From assembly GCF_012932145.1 (NCBI RefSeq), contig NZ_MWOK01000003.1:1-64000 (forward strand): DNA of 64,000 nt, in the 5' to 3' direction. This stretch comes from Acidovorax sp. SRB_14. GTDB taxonomy: Bacteria > Pseudomonadota > Gammaproteobacteria > Burkholderiales > Burkholderiaceae_C. The position numbers and the translations under genes were made by a program. Position 1 is the stretch's first letter, and every line of letters begins with the position of its first letter. This document shows, piece after piece, positions 51,664 through 62,917 of the stretch. The notes beneath the pieces were generated by a model that was given only the letters and a program-made list of their open reading frames with translations, did not search any database and was not told the origin of the DNA.

Positions 51664-52616
51664 CCTACGACGCCACCCTGCCCTACCCCCGCGACCTGAT
51701 CGGCTACGGCCGCAACCCGCCCCCTGCGCAATGGCCCGGTCAGGCGCGCGTGGCCGTGCAGTTCGTGCTCAATTACGAAGAAGGCGGCGAGAACTGCGTG
51801 CTGCACGGCGATGCCGCCTCCGAGCAGTTCCTGTCGGAGATGTTCAACCCGGCCGCCTACCCCGAGCGCCACATGAGCATGGAAGGCATCTACGAATACG
51901 GTGCGCGCGCCGGCGTCTGGCGCCTGCTGCGCGAATTCGAGAAGCGCGGGCTGCCGCTGACGGTGTTCGGCGTGGCCACGGCGCTGCAGCGCTCGCCCGA
52001 CGTGGCCCAGGCCTTTGTCGACCTGGGCCACGAGATCGCCTGCCACGGCCTCAAGTGGATCCACTACCAGGGCGTGCCCGAAGGCATCGAGTGCGCCCAC
52101 ATGGAGCTGGCCATGGGCATCTTCCAGGACCTATTCGGCGACCGCAGCGAGCACGGCCTGGGCTGGTACACCGGCCGCGACAGCCCCAACACCCGCCGCC
52201 TGGTGGCCGACTTTGGCGGCTTCGCCTACGACAGCGACTACTACGGCGACGACCTGCCGTTCTGGATGAAAGTGCAAAAGAGCGACGGCAGCACGGCCCC
52301 GCAGCTCATCGTGCCCTACACGCTCGACTGCAACGACATGCGCTTTGCGCTGCCGCAGGGCTACTCGCACGCCGATCCGTTCTTCCAGTACCTCAAGGAC
52401 ACGTTCGACGTGCTCTACGCCGAAGGCGACCCTGCAGGCGACAACGCCCCCAAGATGATGAGCATCGGCATGCACTGCCGCCTGCTGGGCCGCCCCGGCC
52501 GCATCACCGCGCTGCAGCGTTTTCTCGACCATGTCCAGAGCCACGACAAGGTATGGGTTTGCCGCCGCATCGACATCGCGCGCCACTGGGCGCACACCCA
52601 CCCCTGCAAGGACTGA
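51660..52616 (+). CDS. puuE: Allantoinase PuuE
   Basis: Polysaccharide-deacetylase-fold allantoinase converting allantoin to allantoate, unrelated to the AllB amidohydrolase. 318 residues, as expected. Typical stretches: YPRDLIGYGRNPPPAQWPGQARVAVQFVLNYEEGGENCVLHGD, HEIACHGLKWIHYQ and GWYTGRDSPNTRRLV. Its ATG overlaps the regulator stop. The next gene starts seven bases after it. Confidence 0.95.
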   Translation: MTYDATLPYPRDLIGYGRNPPPAQWPGQARVAVQFVLNYEEGGENCVLHGDAASEQFLSEMFNPAAYPERHMSMEGIYEYGARAGVWRLLREFEKRGLPLTVFGVATALQRSPDVAQAFVDLGHEIACHGLKWIHYQGVPEGIECAHMELAMGIFQDLFGDRSEHGLGWYTGRDSPNTRRLVADFGGFAYDSDYYGDDLPFWMKVQKSDGSTAPQLIVPYTLDCNDMRFALPQGYSHADPFFQYLKDTFDVLYAEGDPAGDNAPKMMSIGMHCRLLGRPGRITALQRFLDHVQSHDKVWVCRRIDIARHWAHTHPCKD

Positions 52617-52622
52617 AACGCC

Positions 52623-54398
52623 ATGCCATTGACGCTGGAACAACTCAACGCCGCCGATGCGGCCACCGCAACCGCCCTGCTCGACGGCCTGTACGAACAC
52701 TCGCCGTGGATCGCCGAGGCGGCGCTCGCGCAGCGCCCGTTCAAGTCGCTGGCGCATATCAAGCACGCCATGGCGCAGGTGCTCGCCCAGGCGCCCGGGC
52801 AGGCCCAGCTCGACCTGATCCGCGCCCACCCGGAGCTCGCCGGCAAGGCCATGGTGGGCAACACGCTCACGGCCGAATCGAAGAACGAGCAGAACCAGGC
52901 GGGCCTGACGCAGTGCACGCCAGAAGAATTTGCGCGCATCCAGCAACTCAACGCCGACTACAACGCGCGCTTTGGCTTTCCGTTCATCCTGGCCGTGCGT
53001 GGCCCGCGCGGCCTGGGCCTGTCCAAGCAGGAAATCATCGACACCTTTGCGCGCCGCCTGCTCAATCCGGTCGACTTTGAACGCGCCGAGGCGCTGCGCA
53101 ACATCCACCGCATCGCCGAGATCCGGCTCAACGACAAGTTCGGCTACGCGCCCACGCTGGGCAACGACGTCTGGGACTGGCAGGAGCGCCTGGCGCAGCA
53201 CAGCGACGCGGGCTACGCCGAAAAGGGCCAGCTCACCGTCACCTACCTCACCGACGCGCACCGCGCCTGTGCCCAGCGCATCAGCCACTGGATGCGCGAA
53301 TGCGGCTTTGACGAGGTCGAGATCGACGCCGTCGGCAACGTCGTGGGCCGCTACCACGGCGCCACACCCGGCGCCAAGGCGCTGCTCACCGGCTCGCACT
53401 ACGACACCGTGCGCAACGGCGGCAAGTACGACGGGCGCCTGGGCATCTTCGTGCCCATGGCCTGCGTGCGCGAACTGCACCGCCAGGGCAAGCGCCTGCC
53501 GTTCGGCCTCGAGGTGGTCGGTTTCGCCGAAGAGGAAGGCCAGCGCTACAAGGCCACCTTCCTGGGCTCGGGCGCGCTTATCGGCCAATTCAACCCGGCC
53601 TGGCTGGAGCAAAAGGATGCCGATGGCATCGCGATGCGCGAGGCCATGCAGCATGCGGGCCTGTGCGTCGACGACATCCCGAAGCTGCAGCGCGACCCGG
53701 CCCGCTACCTGGGCTTCATCGAAGTGCACATCGAGCAGGGCCCGGTGCTCAACGAACAGGGCATTCCGCTCGGCGTGGTCACCTCGATCAACGGCGGCAA
53801 GCGCTATGTCTGCGAAATGATCGGCATGGCCAGCCACGCCGGCACGACCCCGATGGATCGGCGCCGCGACGCGGCCGTCGGCGTGGCCGAACTCGCGCTC
53901 TACGCAGAACAGCGTGCTGCGCAAGACGGCGACTCGGTCGCCACCATCGGCCAGCTCACCGTGCCCAATGGCTCCATCAACGTGGTGCCGGGGCGCTGCC
54001 AATTCTCGCTCGACATGCGCGCACCGACCGACCCGCAGCGCGACGCGCTCGCGACCGACATCCTCGCCGAGCTCGAAGCCATCGCCCAGCGCCGGGGCCT
54101 GCGCTTCAGCGCCGAGCTGTCGATGCAGGCGGCTGCCGCGCCCAGCGCCCCCGCATGGCAACAGCGCTGGGAGCGCGCCGTCGAGGCGCTCGGTGTGCCG
54201 GTGTTCCGCCTGCCCAGCGGCGCCGGCCACGACGCCATGAAGCTGCACGAAATCATGCCCCAGGCGATGCTGTTCACGCGCGGCCTCCACAGCGGCATCA
54301 GCCACAACCCGCTCGAGAGCACCACCAGCGACGACATGCAGCTGGCCATCGATGCCTTCTCCCATGTCCTCCACCAAATCGCCACGGAGACCCCATGA
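52623..54398 (+). CDS. Fusion: OHCU decarboxylase - allantoate amidohydrolase
   Basis: Bifunctional protein of 591 residues. Residues 1-170 are UraD, OHCU decarboxylase: LIRAHPELAGK with catalytic His about 69, SKNEQNQAGL, and FGFPFILAVRG. Residues 175-591 are an M20/allantoate amidohydrolase of the AllC/HyuC type with metal ligands in GSHYDTV (H259, D261), KYDGRLG (D270), EEEGQRY (about E303-E304) and a C-terminal HSGISHNPLE His. Together they catalyse OHCU to S-allantoin and allantoate to ureidoglycine, on either side of PuuE. The order in the operon gives all steps between 5-hydroxyisourate and ureidoglycolate. Confidence 0.93.
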   Translation: MPLTLEQLNAADAATATALLDGLYEHSPWIAEAALAQRPFKSLAHIKHAMAQVLAQAPGQAQLDLIRAHPELAGKAMVGNTLTAESKNEQNQAGLTQCTPEEFARIQQLNADYNARFGFPFILAVRGPRGLGLSKQEIIDTFARRLLNPVDFERAEALRNIHRIAEIRLNDKFGYAPTLGNDVWDWQERLAQHSDAGYAEKGQLTVTYLTDAHRACAQRISHWMRECGFDEVEIDAVGNVVGRYHGATPGAKALLTGSHYDTVRNGGKYDGRLGIFVPMACVRELHRQGKRLPFGLEVVGFAEEEGQRYKATFLGSGALIGQFNPAWLEQKDADGIAMREAMQHAGLCVDDIPKLQRDPARYLGFIEVHIEQGPVLNEQGIPLGVVTSINGGKRYVCEMIGMASHAGTTPMDRRRDAAVGVAELALYAEQRAAQDGDSVATIGQLTVPNGSINVVPGRCQFSLDMRAPTDPQRDALATDILAELEAIAQRRGLRFSAELSMQAAAAPSAPAWQQRWERAVEALGVPVFRLPSGAGHDAMKLHEIMPQAMLFTRGLHSGISHNPLESTTSDDMQLAIDAFSHVLHQIATETP

Positions 54399-55651
54399 AC
54401 GCACCCAACCACGGCCACAACGCCCTGACCTACCGCCAGCTCGACGCCTGGATCGACCAGCATTTCGACGAGGAAGTGCGCTTTCTACAGGCGCTGGTGC
54501 AGGTGCCGACCGACACCCCGCCGGGCAACAACGCCCCGCACGCCGAGCGCACCGCCGAGTTGCTGCAGGACTTTGGCTACACCGCTGAAAAGTACGCTGT
54601 GCCCGCCGCCGATGTCAAGGCCTACGGCATGGAGTCGATCACCAACCTGATCGTGCGCCGGCCCTACGGCGACGGCGGCCGCACCATCGCCCTCAATGCC
54701 CATGGCGACGTGGTGCCACCGGGCGAAGGCTGGACGCACGACCCCTATGGCGCGGACATCGCCAACGGCGACATGTACGGCCGCGCCACGGCCGTGAGCA
54801 AGAGCGACTTTGCGAGCTTCACCTACGCCGTGCGCGCGCTCGAAGCCGTGGCCCGGCCCTGCAAAGGCGCGGTCGAACTGCACTTCACCTACGACGAAGA
54901 GTTCGGCGGCGAACTCGGCCCCGGCTGGCTGCTCAGGCACCAGCTGAGCCGGCCCGACCTGATGATTGCGGCGGGCTTCAGCTACGAAGTGGTCACCGCG
55001 CACAACGGCTGTCTGCAGATGGAAGTCACGGTGCACGGCAAGATGGCGCACGCCGCCGTGCCGCACACCGGCGTGGACGCGCTGCAGGGCGCGGTGCAGA
55101 TCTTGAACGCGCTGTACACACAGAACGCGCTGTACCGGCAGGTGACCTCGCAGGTCGATGGCATCGAGCACCCCTACCTGAACGTCGGCCGCATCGAAGG
55201 CGGCACCAACACCAACGTCGTGCCCGGCAAGGTGGTGTTCAAGCTCGACCGCCGCATGATCCCCGAAGAAAACCCGGCCGAGGTGGAAGCCAACATCCGC
55301 CAGGTGATCGCCGATGCCGCCGCCCAGTGCGCCAAGGGCACCACCGTCGAGATCAAGCGCCTGCTGCTGGCCAACGCCATGAAGCCCCTTGCCGGCAATG
55401 CGCCGCTGGTCCAAGCCCTCCAGAAGCACGGCGGCGAGCTGTTTGGCGAGCCGATTCCGTCCCGGGGCACGCCGCTGTACACCGACGTGCGCCTGTACGC
55501 CGAGCACGGCATTCCGGGTGTGATCTACGGCGCCGGCCCGCGCAGCGTGCTCGAATCGCACGCCAAGCGCGCCGACGAGCGCCTGCACCTCGAAGACCTG
55601 CGCCGCGCCACCAAGGTGATCGCGCGCAGCCTGCACGACCTGCTGGCCTGA
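54395..55651 (+). CDS. M20-family metallohydrolase of the ureide operon, function unassigned
   Basis: Predicted zinc hydrolase of 418 residues (ArgE/DapE/carboxypeptidase G2 group). Metal motifs: NAHGDVVPPGEGW (H103, D105), a noncanonical SKSDFASF bridging Asp about 138, YDEEFGGE (about E168-E169), and the late ESHAKRADERLHLEDL His. Its ATG overlaps the upstream stop (ATGA at 54395-54398), so it is co-translated with the UraD-AllC fusion. It could hydrolyse ureidoglycolate or a related N-carbamoyl compound, but family M20 is too broad to tell. An intrinsic terminator follows. Confidence 0.9.
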   Translation: MNAPNHGHNALTYRQLDAWIDQHFDEEVRFLQALVQVPTDTPPGNNAPHAERTAELLQDFGYTAEKYAVPAADVKAYGMESITNLIVRRPYGDGGRTIALNAHGDVVPPGEGWTHDPYGADIANGDMYGRATAVSKSDFASFTYAVRALEAVARPCKGAVELHFTYDEEFGGELGPGWLLRHQLSRPDLMIAAGFSYEVVTAHNGCLQMEVTVHGKMAHAAVPHTGVDALQGAVQILNALYTQNALYRQVTSQVDGIEHPYLNVGRIEGGTNTNVVPGKVVFKLDRRMIPEENPAEVEANIRQVIADAAAQCAKGTTVEIKRLLLANAMKPLAGNAPLVQALQKHGGELFGEPIPSRGTPLYTDVRLYAEHGIPGVIYGAGPRSVLESHAKRADERLHLEDLRRATKVIARSLHDLLA

Positions 55652-55700
55652 GCGCGCGGCAAGCCAGTAGCGCTCGCACCACTGCCCGCTCTACACTGCC

Positions 55701-55736
55701 AAGGACTTGCCCCGCCATCGGTGCAAGTCCTTTTTT
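55701..55736 (+). terminator. Intrinsic terminator of the ureide operon
   Basis: AAGGACTTGC and GCAAGTCCTT form a perfect 10-bp stem with a 12-base loop, followed by a T-run to 55736. The next gene starts 18 bases later, leaving no space for a promoter downstream of the hairpin. Confidence 0.9.
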
Positions 55737-55754
55737 ACGCCCGAGGAGACAAGC

Positions 55755-57548
55755 ATGCACATCCGCCACACCCTGCTGGCCAGCAGCCTTGCGCTGGCCC
55801 TCGCCAGCCTCGCCGCCTGCAGCAACACGCCGCAGCAGATGCCCCCCGCCGCGGCCACGCCGGCGGTCGTGCAGCAGACCGCCGCCGCCCAGGCGGCCAG
55901 CGCCGCCTACGACTTCGACATGGACGTGTTCCACCCGGTCGTGGCACGCAACGGCATGGTGGCCACCGAGCAGGAACTGGCGTCGCGGATCGGCCTGGAC
56001 ATCCTCAAATCCGGCGGCAACGCGGTGGATGCGGCCGTGGGCATCGGCTTTGCCTTGGCCGTCGCCTTGCCCAATGCGGGCAACCTGGGCGGCGGCGGCT
56101 TCATGGTGGTGTACGACGCCAAGACCGGCAAAAGCGTGGCGCTCGACTTCCGCGAAGTGGCGCCGGGCAAAGCCACGCGCGACATGTACCTCGACGCCAA
56201 GGGCAATGTGATCGATGGCAAATCGCTCTACACCCCCTACGCAGTGGGCGTGCCCGGCACCGTGGCCGGCATGGAGCATGCGCTCAAGACCTGGGGCACG
56301 CTGCCGCTGTCCACGGTGGTCGCGCCGGCCGTCGCGCTGGCAGACAAGGGCTTTCCCGTGAGCGAGCCGCTGGCCAAGATCCTGCAGCAGGAGAAGAAGA
56401 ACATGGGCCAATGGCCTGCCACGCGCGAGATCTTCTGGCGCAACGGCGAACCGCTCCAGGTCGGCGACACCCTGGTGCAAAAAGACCTGGCGCAGTCCAT
56501 GCGCCTGATCGGCCAGCAGGGCTCCAAGGTGTTCTACGAAGGCGCCATCGCACAACAAATTGCCGCCGAGATGGCACCGTATCCCGGCGCCCTCTCGCTG
56601 CAAGACCTGCGCGAATACAAGGTGGCCGAGCGCGAACCGACGCGGGGCAGCTACCGCGGCCATGAGATCGTCACCATGCCGCCGCCCTCTTCCGGCGGCC
56701 CGCACCTGGTGCAGATCCTGAACATGATGGAGCAGTGGCCGATCGCACAATGGGGGCCCAACAGCGCCCAGACCATCCACTACATGGCCGAGAGCATGAA
56801 GCTGGCCTACGCCGACCGCGCCGAATACCTGGGCGACCCCGATTTCGTGAAGATTCCGCTCAAGGGCCTGACCTCCAAGCGCTACGCAGCGGCGCTGGCC
56901 AAGGGCATCGATCCCAACATGGCGCGCAGCGGCAAAAGCATCAAGCCCGGCCAGCCCCAGCCTTATGAGAGCGACCAGACCACGCACTACTCGGTGGTGG
57001 ACAAGGCCGGCAATGCCGTGGCCGTGACCTACACGCTGAACACCAACTTCGGCAGCGGCATCGTGGCCAAGGGCACGGGCATCCTGCTCAACAACGAGAT
57101 GGACGACTTCTCGGCCAAGCCCGGCGTGGCCAACGCCTACGGCCTCGTGGGCGGCGACGCCAATGCCGTGGCCGCGAAGAAGCGCCCGCTCTCGTCGATG
57201 ACGCCCACGCTGGTGCTCAAGGACGGCAAGCCCGTGCTGGTCACGGGCAGCCCCGGCGGCGCGCGCATCATCACGACCGTGTTGCAGACCGTGGTCAACA
57301 CCATCGACTTCGGCATGAACCCGGCCGAGGCCGCGTCGACCCCGCGCGTGCACCACCAGTGGACGCCCGACGAGCTGCGCATCGAAAAAGGCCTGAGCCC
57401 CGACACCATCGCCCTGCTCAAGCAGCGGGGCCACAACGTGGCGCTCAAGCCCTCGATGGGCCGCACGCAGACCATCCAGCTCAGGGACGGCAAGCTCTAC
57501 GGCTACTCCGATCCGCGCAACCCCGACGGCAAGACGCTGGGCTACTGA
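55755..57548 (+). CDS. ggt: Gamma-glutamyltransferase, predicted lipoprotein
   Basis: Precursor of 597 residues that hydrolyses or transfers gamma-glutamyl groups from glutathione and similar compounds. The N-terminus MHIRHTLLASSLALALASLAACS has a lipobox LAAC, so it is probably membrane-anchored rather than freely periplasmic. The autoprocessing site is before Thr about 409 in SDQTTHYSVVD, which starts the small subunit. Large-subunit GGNAVDAAVGIGFAL and small-subunit KRPLSSMTPTLVL and SPGGARI complete the pattern. It lies just behind a terminator, so expression relative to the ureide operon is unclear. Confidence 0.94.
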   Translation: MHIRHTLLASSLALALASLAACSNTPQQMPPAAATPAVVQQTAAAQAASAAYDFDMDVFHPVVARNGMVATEQELASRIGLDILKSGGNAVDAAVGIGFALAVALPNAGNLGGGGFMVVYDAKTGKSVALDFREVAPGKATRDMYLDAKGNVIDGKSLYTPYAVGVPGTVAGMEHALKTWGTLPLSTVVAPAVALADKGFPVSEPLAKILQQEKKNMGQWPATREIFWRNGEPLQVGDTLVQKDLAQSMRLIGQQGSKVFYEGAIAQQIAAEMAPYPGALSLQDLREYKVAEREPTRGSYRGHEIVTMPPPSSGGPHLVQILNMMEQWPIAQWGPNSAQTIHYMAESMKLAYADRAEYLGDPDFVKIPLKGLTSKRYAAALAKGIDPNMARSGKSIKPGQPQPYESDQTTHYSVVDKAGNAVAVTYTLNTNFGSGIVAKGTGILLNNEMDDFSAKPGVANAYGLVGGDANAVAAKKRPLSSMTPTLVLKDGKPVLVTGSPGGARIITTVLQTVVNTIDFGMNPAEAASTPRVHHQWTPDELRIEKGLSPDTIALLKQRGHNVALKPSMGRTQTIQLRDGKLYGYSDPRNPDGKTLGY

Positions 57549-57591
57549 TCCCCGCACTCCGGCGAGACGCACGACCGTGCCGAACGCGCCC

Positions 57592-57623
57592 GCCGCAGCC
57601 ATGTCCATGCCTGCGGCTTTTTT
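57592..57623 (+). terminator. Intrinsic terminator of ggt
   Basis: GCCGCAG (57592-57598) and CTGCGGC (57611-57617) form a 7-bp stem followed by six T (57618-57623), 44 bases after the ggt stop. Confidence 0.8.
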
Positions 57624-57973
57624 CATGCCCGGCGCGGCGTCGCCGGCGGCAGACCGAGGCCCAGTGGCCCCGCCGACCCAGAAAATTCATGCCTGCACAG
57701 CAACAAATTGCGCACAAACCTCCCACTGGCGTGCGTCATAAGCTATAGTTTAAATAGCACAAATGGGGTGAATAGCGCGGGAAAGCGTCTCACCCCACAC
57801 TCCCCGCCCCCCACCAGGCCGAACCTTGCGCAAACCGATCCCCGCTGTGCCAAAGCAACCTTCCCGCCGCAGCCACCCCCGCTGCCACGTGCTCTGGCAC
57901 ACTCGTCTTACCAGAGGCGAGTGATCTTTCCCTTCCCCATTTCCCTCCCCAGTCAACGTCACAGGAGTCCGCA
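57624..57973. other. Intergenic region upstream of maeB
   Basis: About 350 bases. It carries a dispersed-element copy (CATAAGCTATAGTTTAAATAGC near 57736-57760), the maeB leader and CAGGAG seven bases before the GTG start. No coding frame is supported. Confidence 0.5.
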
Positions 57974-60265
<2,292 letters not shown>

Positions 60266-60289
60266 AACCTCCGCCGCACTCCCCCACAG

Positions 60290-60322
60290 CTGCCTCCAGA
60301 CCGTGAACGGGTCTGGAGGCAG
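60290..60322 (+). terminator. Strong hairpin after maeB
   Basis: CTGCCTCCAGACC and GGTCTGGAGGCAG form a perfect 13-bp stem with a 7-base loop 25 bases after the maeB stop. The T-tract is poor (TTTGCCTT), so it may act as a terminator or 3' stabiliser. Confidence 0.7.
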
Positions 60323-60451
60323 TTTGCCTTGGCGGGAGCGATCCACGGGCGCCGACCGCAGCGCGGCGCCCGGCAAGCACACGCAACACCTGTTCGGGTC
60401 CCAGACAAAGCCGGTGCCGGCGCCGCGCCACCGCGGCATTCCACGCCAGGA

Positions 60452-60590
60452 AAATCAAAAAGAGAGCTGCTTGCGCTTACGCAGCAGGGGTTTGAGGCGC
60501 TTTTTGCCCAAAACGCCTCTGGGCCACGCGCTGCGCCGCCCCCTCCAGCATGCTGGGTGTGTGGTTTTCCACCCGCACGGGCGGAAAACC
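60452..60590. repeat. Repeat element and hairpin in the dctA leader
   Basis: A dispersed-element copy at about 60452-60480 (AAAATCAAAAAGAGAGC then TGCTTGCGCTTACG) is followed by the inverted pair GAGGCG/CGCCTC (60494-60519). A second hairpin at 60563-60590 (GGTTTTCC-A-CCC-GCAC-GGG-C-GGAAAACC) lies 46 bases before the dctA start. The interval 60323-60635 is otherwise noncoding. Confidence 0.65.
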
Positions 60591-60635
60591 GCCGCAGAAA
60601 GCGCTAAATCCGGGCATCACTCCAGCGGAGGCACC

Positions 60636-61988
60636 ATGGCCACCCACCCACGCCTTGCGGGAAAGCTTCCCTTCTACCGCTCGCTCTACCTGCAGGTGCT
60701 TGCCGCCGTGGTGGTCGGCGTGCTCCTGGGGTATTTCTATCCCGCGCTGGGCGAGAAGATGAAGCCGCTGGGCGACGGCTTCATCAAGCTCATCAAGATG
60801 GTCATCGCGCCCATCATCTTTTGCACCGTCGTGGTCGGCATCGCCGGCATGGAAGACATGAAGAAAGTCGGGCGCACGGGGGGCCTGGCGCTGCTTTATT
60901 TCGAGGTGGTCAGCGGCATCGCGCTGGTCATCGGCCTGCTCGTGGTCAATGTGCTGCAGCCGGGCGCCGGCATGAACGTCGACGTCTCCAGCCTCGACAC
61001 CAAAGCCATCGCCGCCTACACCGCGCCGGGCAAGCTGGGCACGACCACCGAATTCTTGATGAACATCATCCCCACCACACTGATCGATGCGTTTGCCAAG
61101 GGCGAGATCCTGCAGGTGCTGCTGATCGCGGTGATGTTCGGCTTTGCGCTGCACCGTTTCGGCGGGCGCGGCACGCTGGTGTTCGACATGATCGAGAAGA
61201 CCTCGCATGTGCTGTTCACCATCGTCGGCTACATCATGAAGGTCGCCCCCATCGGCGCGTTCGGCGCCATGGCATTCACCATCGGCAAGTACGGCGTGGG
61301 CTCGCTGCTATCGCTGGGCAAGCTGATGGGCGCCTTCTACCTGACCTGCCTGCTGTTCATCTTCCTGGTGCTGGGCTCGATTGCGCGCTTCCACGGCTTT
61401 TCGATCTGGAAGTTCATCAAGTACATCAAGGAGGAACTGCTCATCGTGCTGGGCACGTCGTCGAGCGAGTCGGTGCTGCCGCGCATGATGGAGAAGATGG
61501 AGAACCTGGGCGCGAAGAAATCCACCGTCGGCCTGGTCATCCCCACCGGCTACTCGTTCAACCTCGACGGCACCTCGATCTACCTTACGATGGCCGCCGT
61601 GTTCATCGCCCAGGCCACCAACACGCCCATGACACTGACGCAGGAGATCACGCTGCTGGCCGTGCTGCTGCTCACCTCCAAGGGCGCTGCCGGCATCACC
61701 GGCAGCGGCTTCATCGTGCTGGCGGCCACGCTGTCGGCCGTGGGCCATGTGCCGGTGGCGGGGCTGGCGCTTATCCTGGGCATCGACCGCTTCATGTCTG
61801 AGGCGCGCGCGCTCACCAACCTGATTGGCAACGGCGTGGCGACCGTGGTCGTGGCCAAATGGACCGACGAACTCAACACCGAACAGCTCCACGCCCGCCT
61901 GAACAACCAGGACTGGGTGGACGCCCAGGAGCCCGAAGTGCTGCTCAACGCCACGACCGCGCGCATGGACACATCGGGCGTCCATTAG
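60636..61988 (+). CDS. dctA: C4-dicarboxylate transporter DctA
   Basis: Sodium- or proton-driven importer of malate, succinate and fumarate, 450 residues, with about eight transmembrane helices and two hairpins. DAACS-family motifs: [37 protein letters not shown] (serine-rich hairpin), [23 protein letters not shown], and [25 protein letters not shown]. The ribosome site GGAGG is five bases upstream of the ATG. It sits with maeB as a C4-acid uptake and oxidation pair. Confidence 0.96.
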   Translation: MATHPRLAGKLPFYRSLYLQVLAAVVVGVLLGYFYPALGEKMKPLGDGFIKLIKMVIAPIIFCTVVVGIAGMEDMKKVGRTGGLALLYFEVVSGIALVIGLLVVNVLQPGAGMNVDVSSLDTKAIAAYTAPGKLGTTTEFLMNIIPTTLIDAFAKGEILQVLLIAVMFGFALHRFGGRGTLVFDMIEKTSHVLFTIVGYIMKVAPIGAFGAMAFTIGKYGVGSLLSLGKLMGAFYLTCLLFIFLVLGSIARFHGFSIWKFIKYIKEELLIVLGTSSSESVLPRMMEKMENLGAKKSTVGLVIPTGYSFNLDGTSIYLTMAAVFIAQATNTPMTLTQEITLLAVLLLTSKGAAGITGSGFIVLAATLSAVGHVPVAGLALILGIDRFMSEARALTNLIGNGVATVVVAKWTDELNTEQLHARLNNQDWVDAQEPEVLLNATTARMDTSGVH

Positions 61989-62003
61989 CGGCTCTCCACC
62001 CCT

Positions 62004-62055
62004 TAAAACTCCTATTTCGATAGCTTGAAACGCTTGCTCCATCAGCGCTTGGTGC
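62004..62055. repeat. Dispersed intergenic element
   Basis: AAACTCCTATTTCGATAGCT followed by TGAAACGCTTGCTCCATCAGCGCTT; same family as the elements at 3462, 5720 and 20561, directly after the dctA stop. Confidence 0.7.
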
Positions 62056-62181
62056 CTCAACCGTTCGAAACAGGCATTTCCGGCGGTATGCCCATGGGCC
62101 CGCGCCTCCCGCCTCCTTGCAGCCCGTGTCCGGGCGGCGCCAGGCACTGCGGCGACCCGCTAGAATACGCGGCTCCTTCCA

Positions 62182-62269
62182 GGAGACTTGGGTGAGTGGT
62201 TTAAACCAGCAGTCTTGAAAACTGCCGACGGGCAACCGTCCGTGAGTTCGAATCTCACAGTCTCCGCCA
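62182..62269 (+). tRNA. tRNA-Ser (anticodon UGA)
   Basis: 88 bases including an encoded CCA. The 7-bp acceptor stem pairs GGAGACT with AGTCTCC. The anticodon loop is CTTGAAA with anticodon TGA, a long variable arm is present as in all class II serine tRNAs, and the T-arm reads GAGTTCGAATCTC. A -10-like TAGAAT lies at 62161-62166, just ahead. Confidence 0.95.
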
Positions 62270-62499
62270 AAACGTCCTAAGATTTTGATTTAAAAGAGAT
62301 TTTTTCTTGGACCAGACGAGCTCGATGTTGCATCCGATCAACGTCCAACTTTTGCTCAATTGATGTCCAAGAGCGCGTCTGCTCTCGATGGGCATGCGGA
62401 CTCCCATGCCAACGCCCTGATCGTGCTCCCCGCGGGTGTCGGTGCCGACCGGAACAAGCTCGTGCCTTCGAAGCAGCCAAAGCAGGCCTTTGGTGCTCG
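62270..62499. other. AT-richer stretch between tRNA-Ser and the LysR remnant
   Basis: It starts with T/A-rich sequence that could end tRNA transcription, and continues with short frames of uncertain origin (one at about 62381-62470 reads ...ANALIVLPAGVGADRNK). I see no complete gene and no insertion-sequence ends. Confidence 0.4.
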
Positions 62500-62883
62500 A
62501 TGCAGAACCTGGCGCAGCACATGTGCGTGCTGCGCCGCCCCGCCGGCGTTCACCGTGACAGTTTTACGCTGTGGCGCAACGATCAGCACATGGATGAACA
62601 GCCAGCGCATGACATTCAAGTGCACGCCGCCATCACCATCAACCAGACTGCCAGCATCCTGCAAATGGTTCTGGACGGTGCAGGCATTGCCACGTTCACC
62701 ATGGATTCGGCACGCCCATTCTTGAACCAAGGTGCACTCGAACACGTTCTGCCAGGTTGGATTACAGGACGCTATTGCGTATTGGCAGCGCTGCCGAGCC
62801 GCAAACACTTGCCTGAGCGGGCCAAGGCATTTCTTGACTTTGTATTTGCAGCACACAAAGCGCAACTCATCGATCGCTGCTGA
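62500..62883 (+). pseudogene. LysR-type regulator, C-terminal remnant
   Basis: The open frame encodes about 127 residues that match only the distal part of a LysR effector-binding domain: ITINQTASILQMVLDGAGIATFTMDSARPFLNQGALEHVLPGW followed by YCVLAALPSRKHLPERAKAFLDFVF. The helix-turn-helix and first half of the effector domain are absent, and the preceding 230 bases after the tRNA contain no frame that supplies them. Base composition here is less GC-rich than the flanks. It is best seen as a decayed gene, possibly left by an integration or deletion at the tRNA-Ser. Confidence 0.75.
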
Positions 62884-62917
62884 GAGGAGACCGTGAACCC
62901 TCGCCCAAGCCGCCGGC

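Noticed and set aside
62360..62725. 121-codon frame overlapping the LysR remnant
   Set aside because: Its second half is out of frame with the recognisable LysR domain; the first part has no family I can name.
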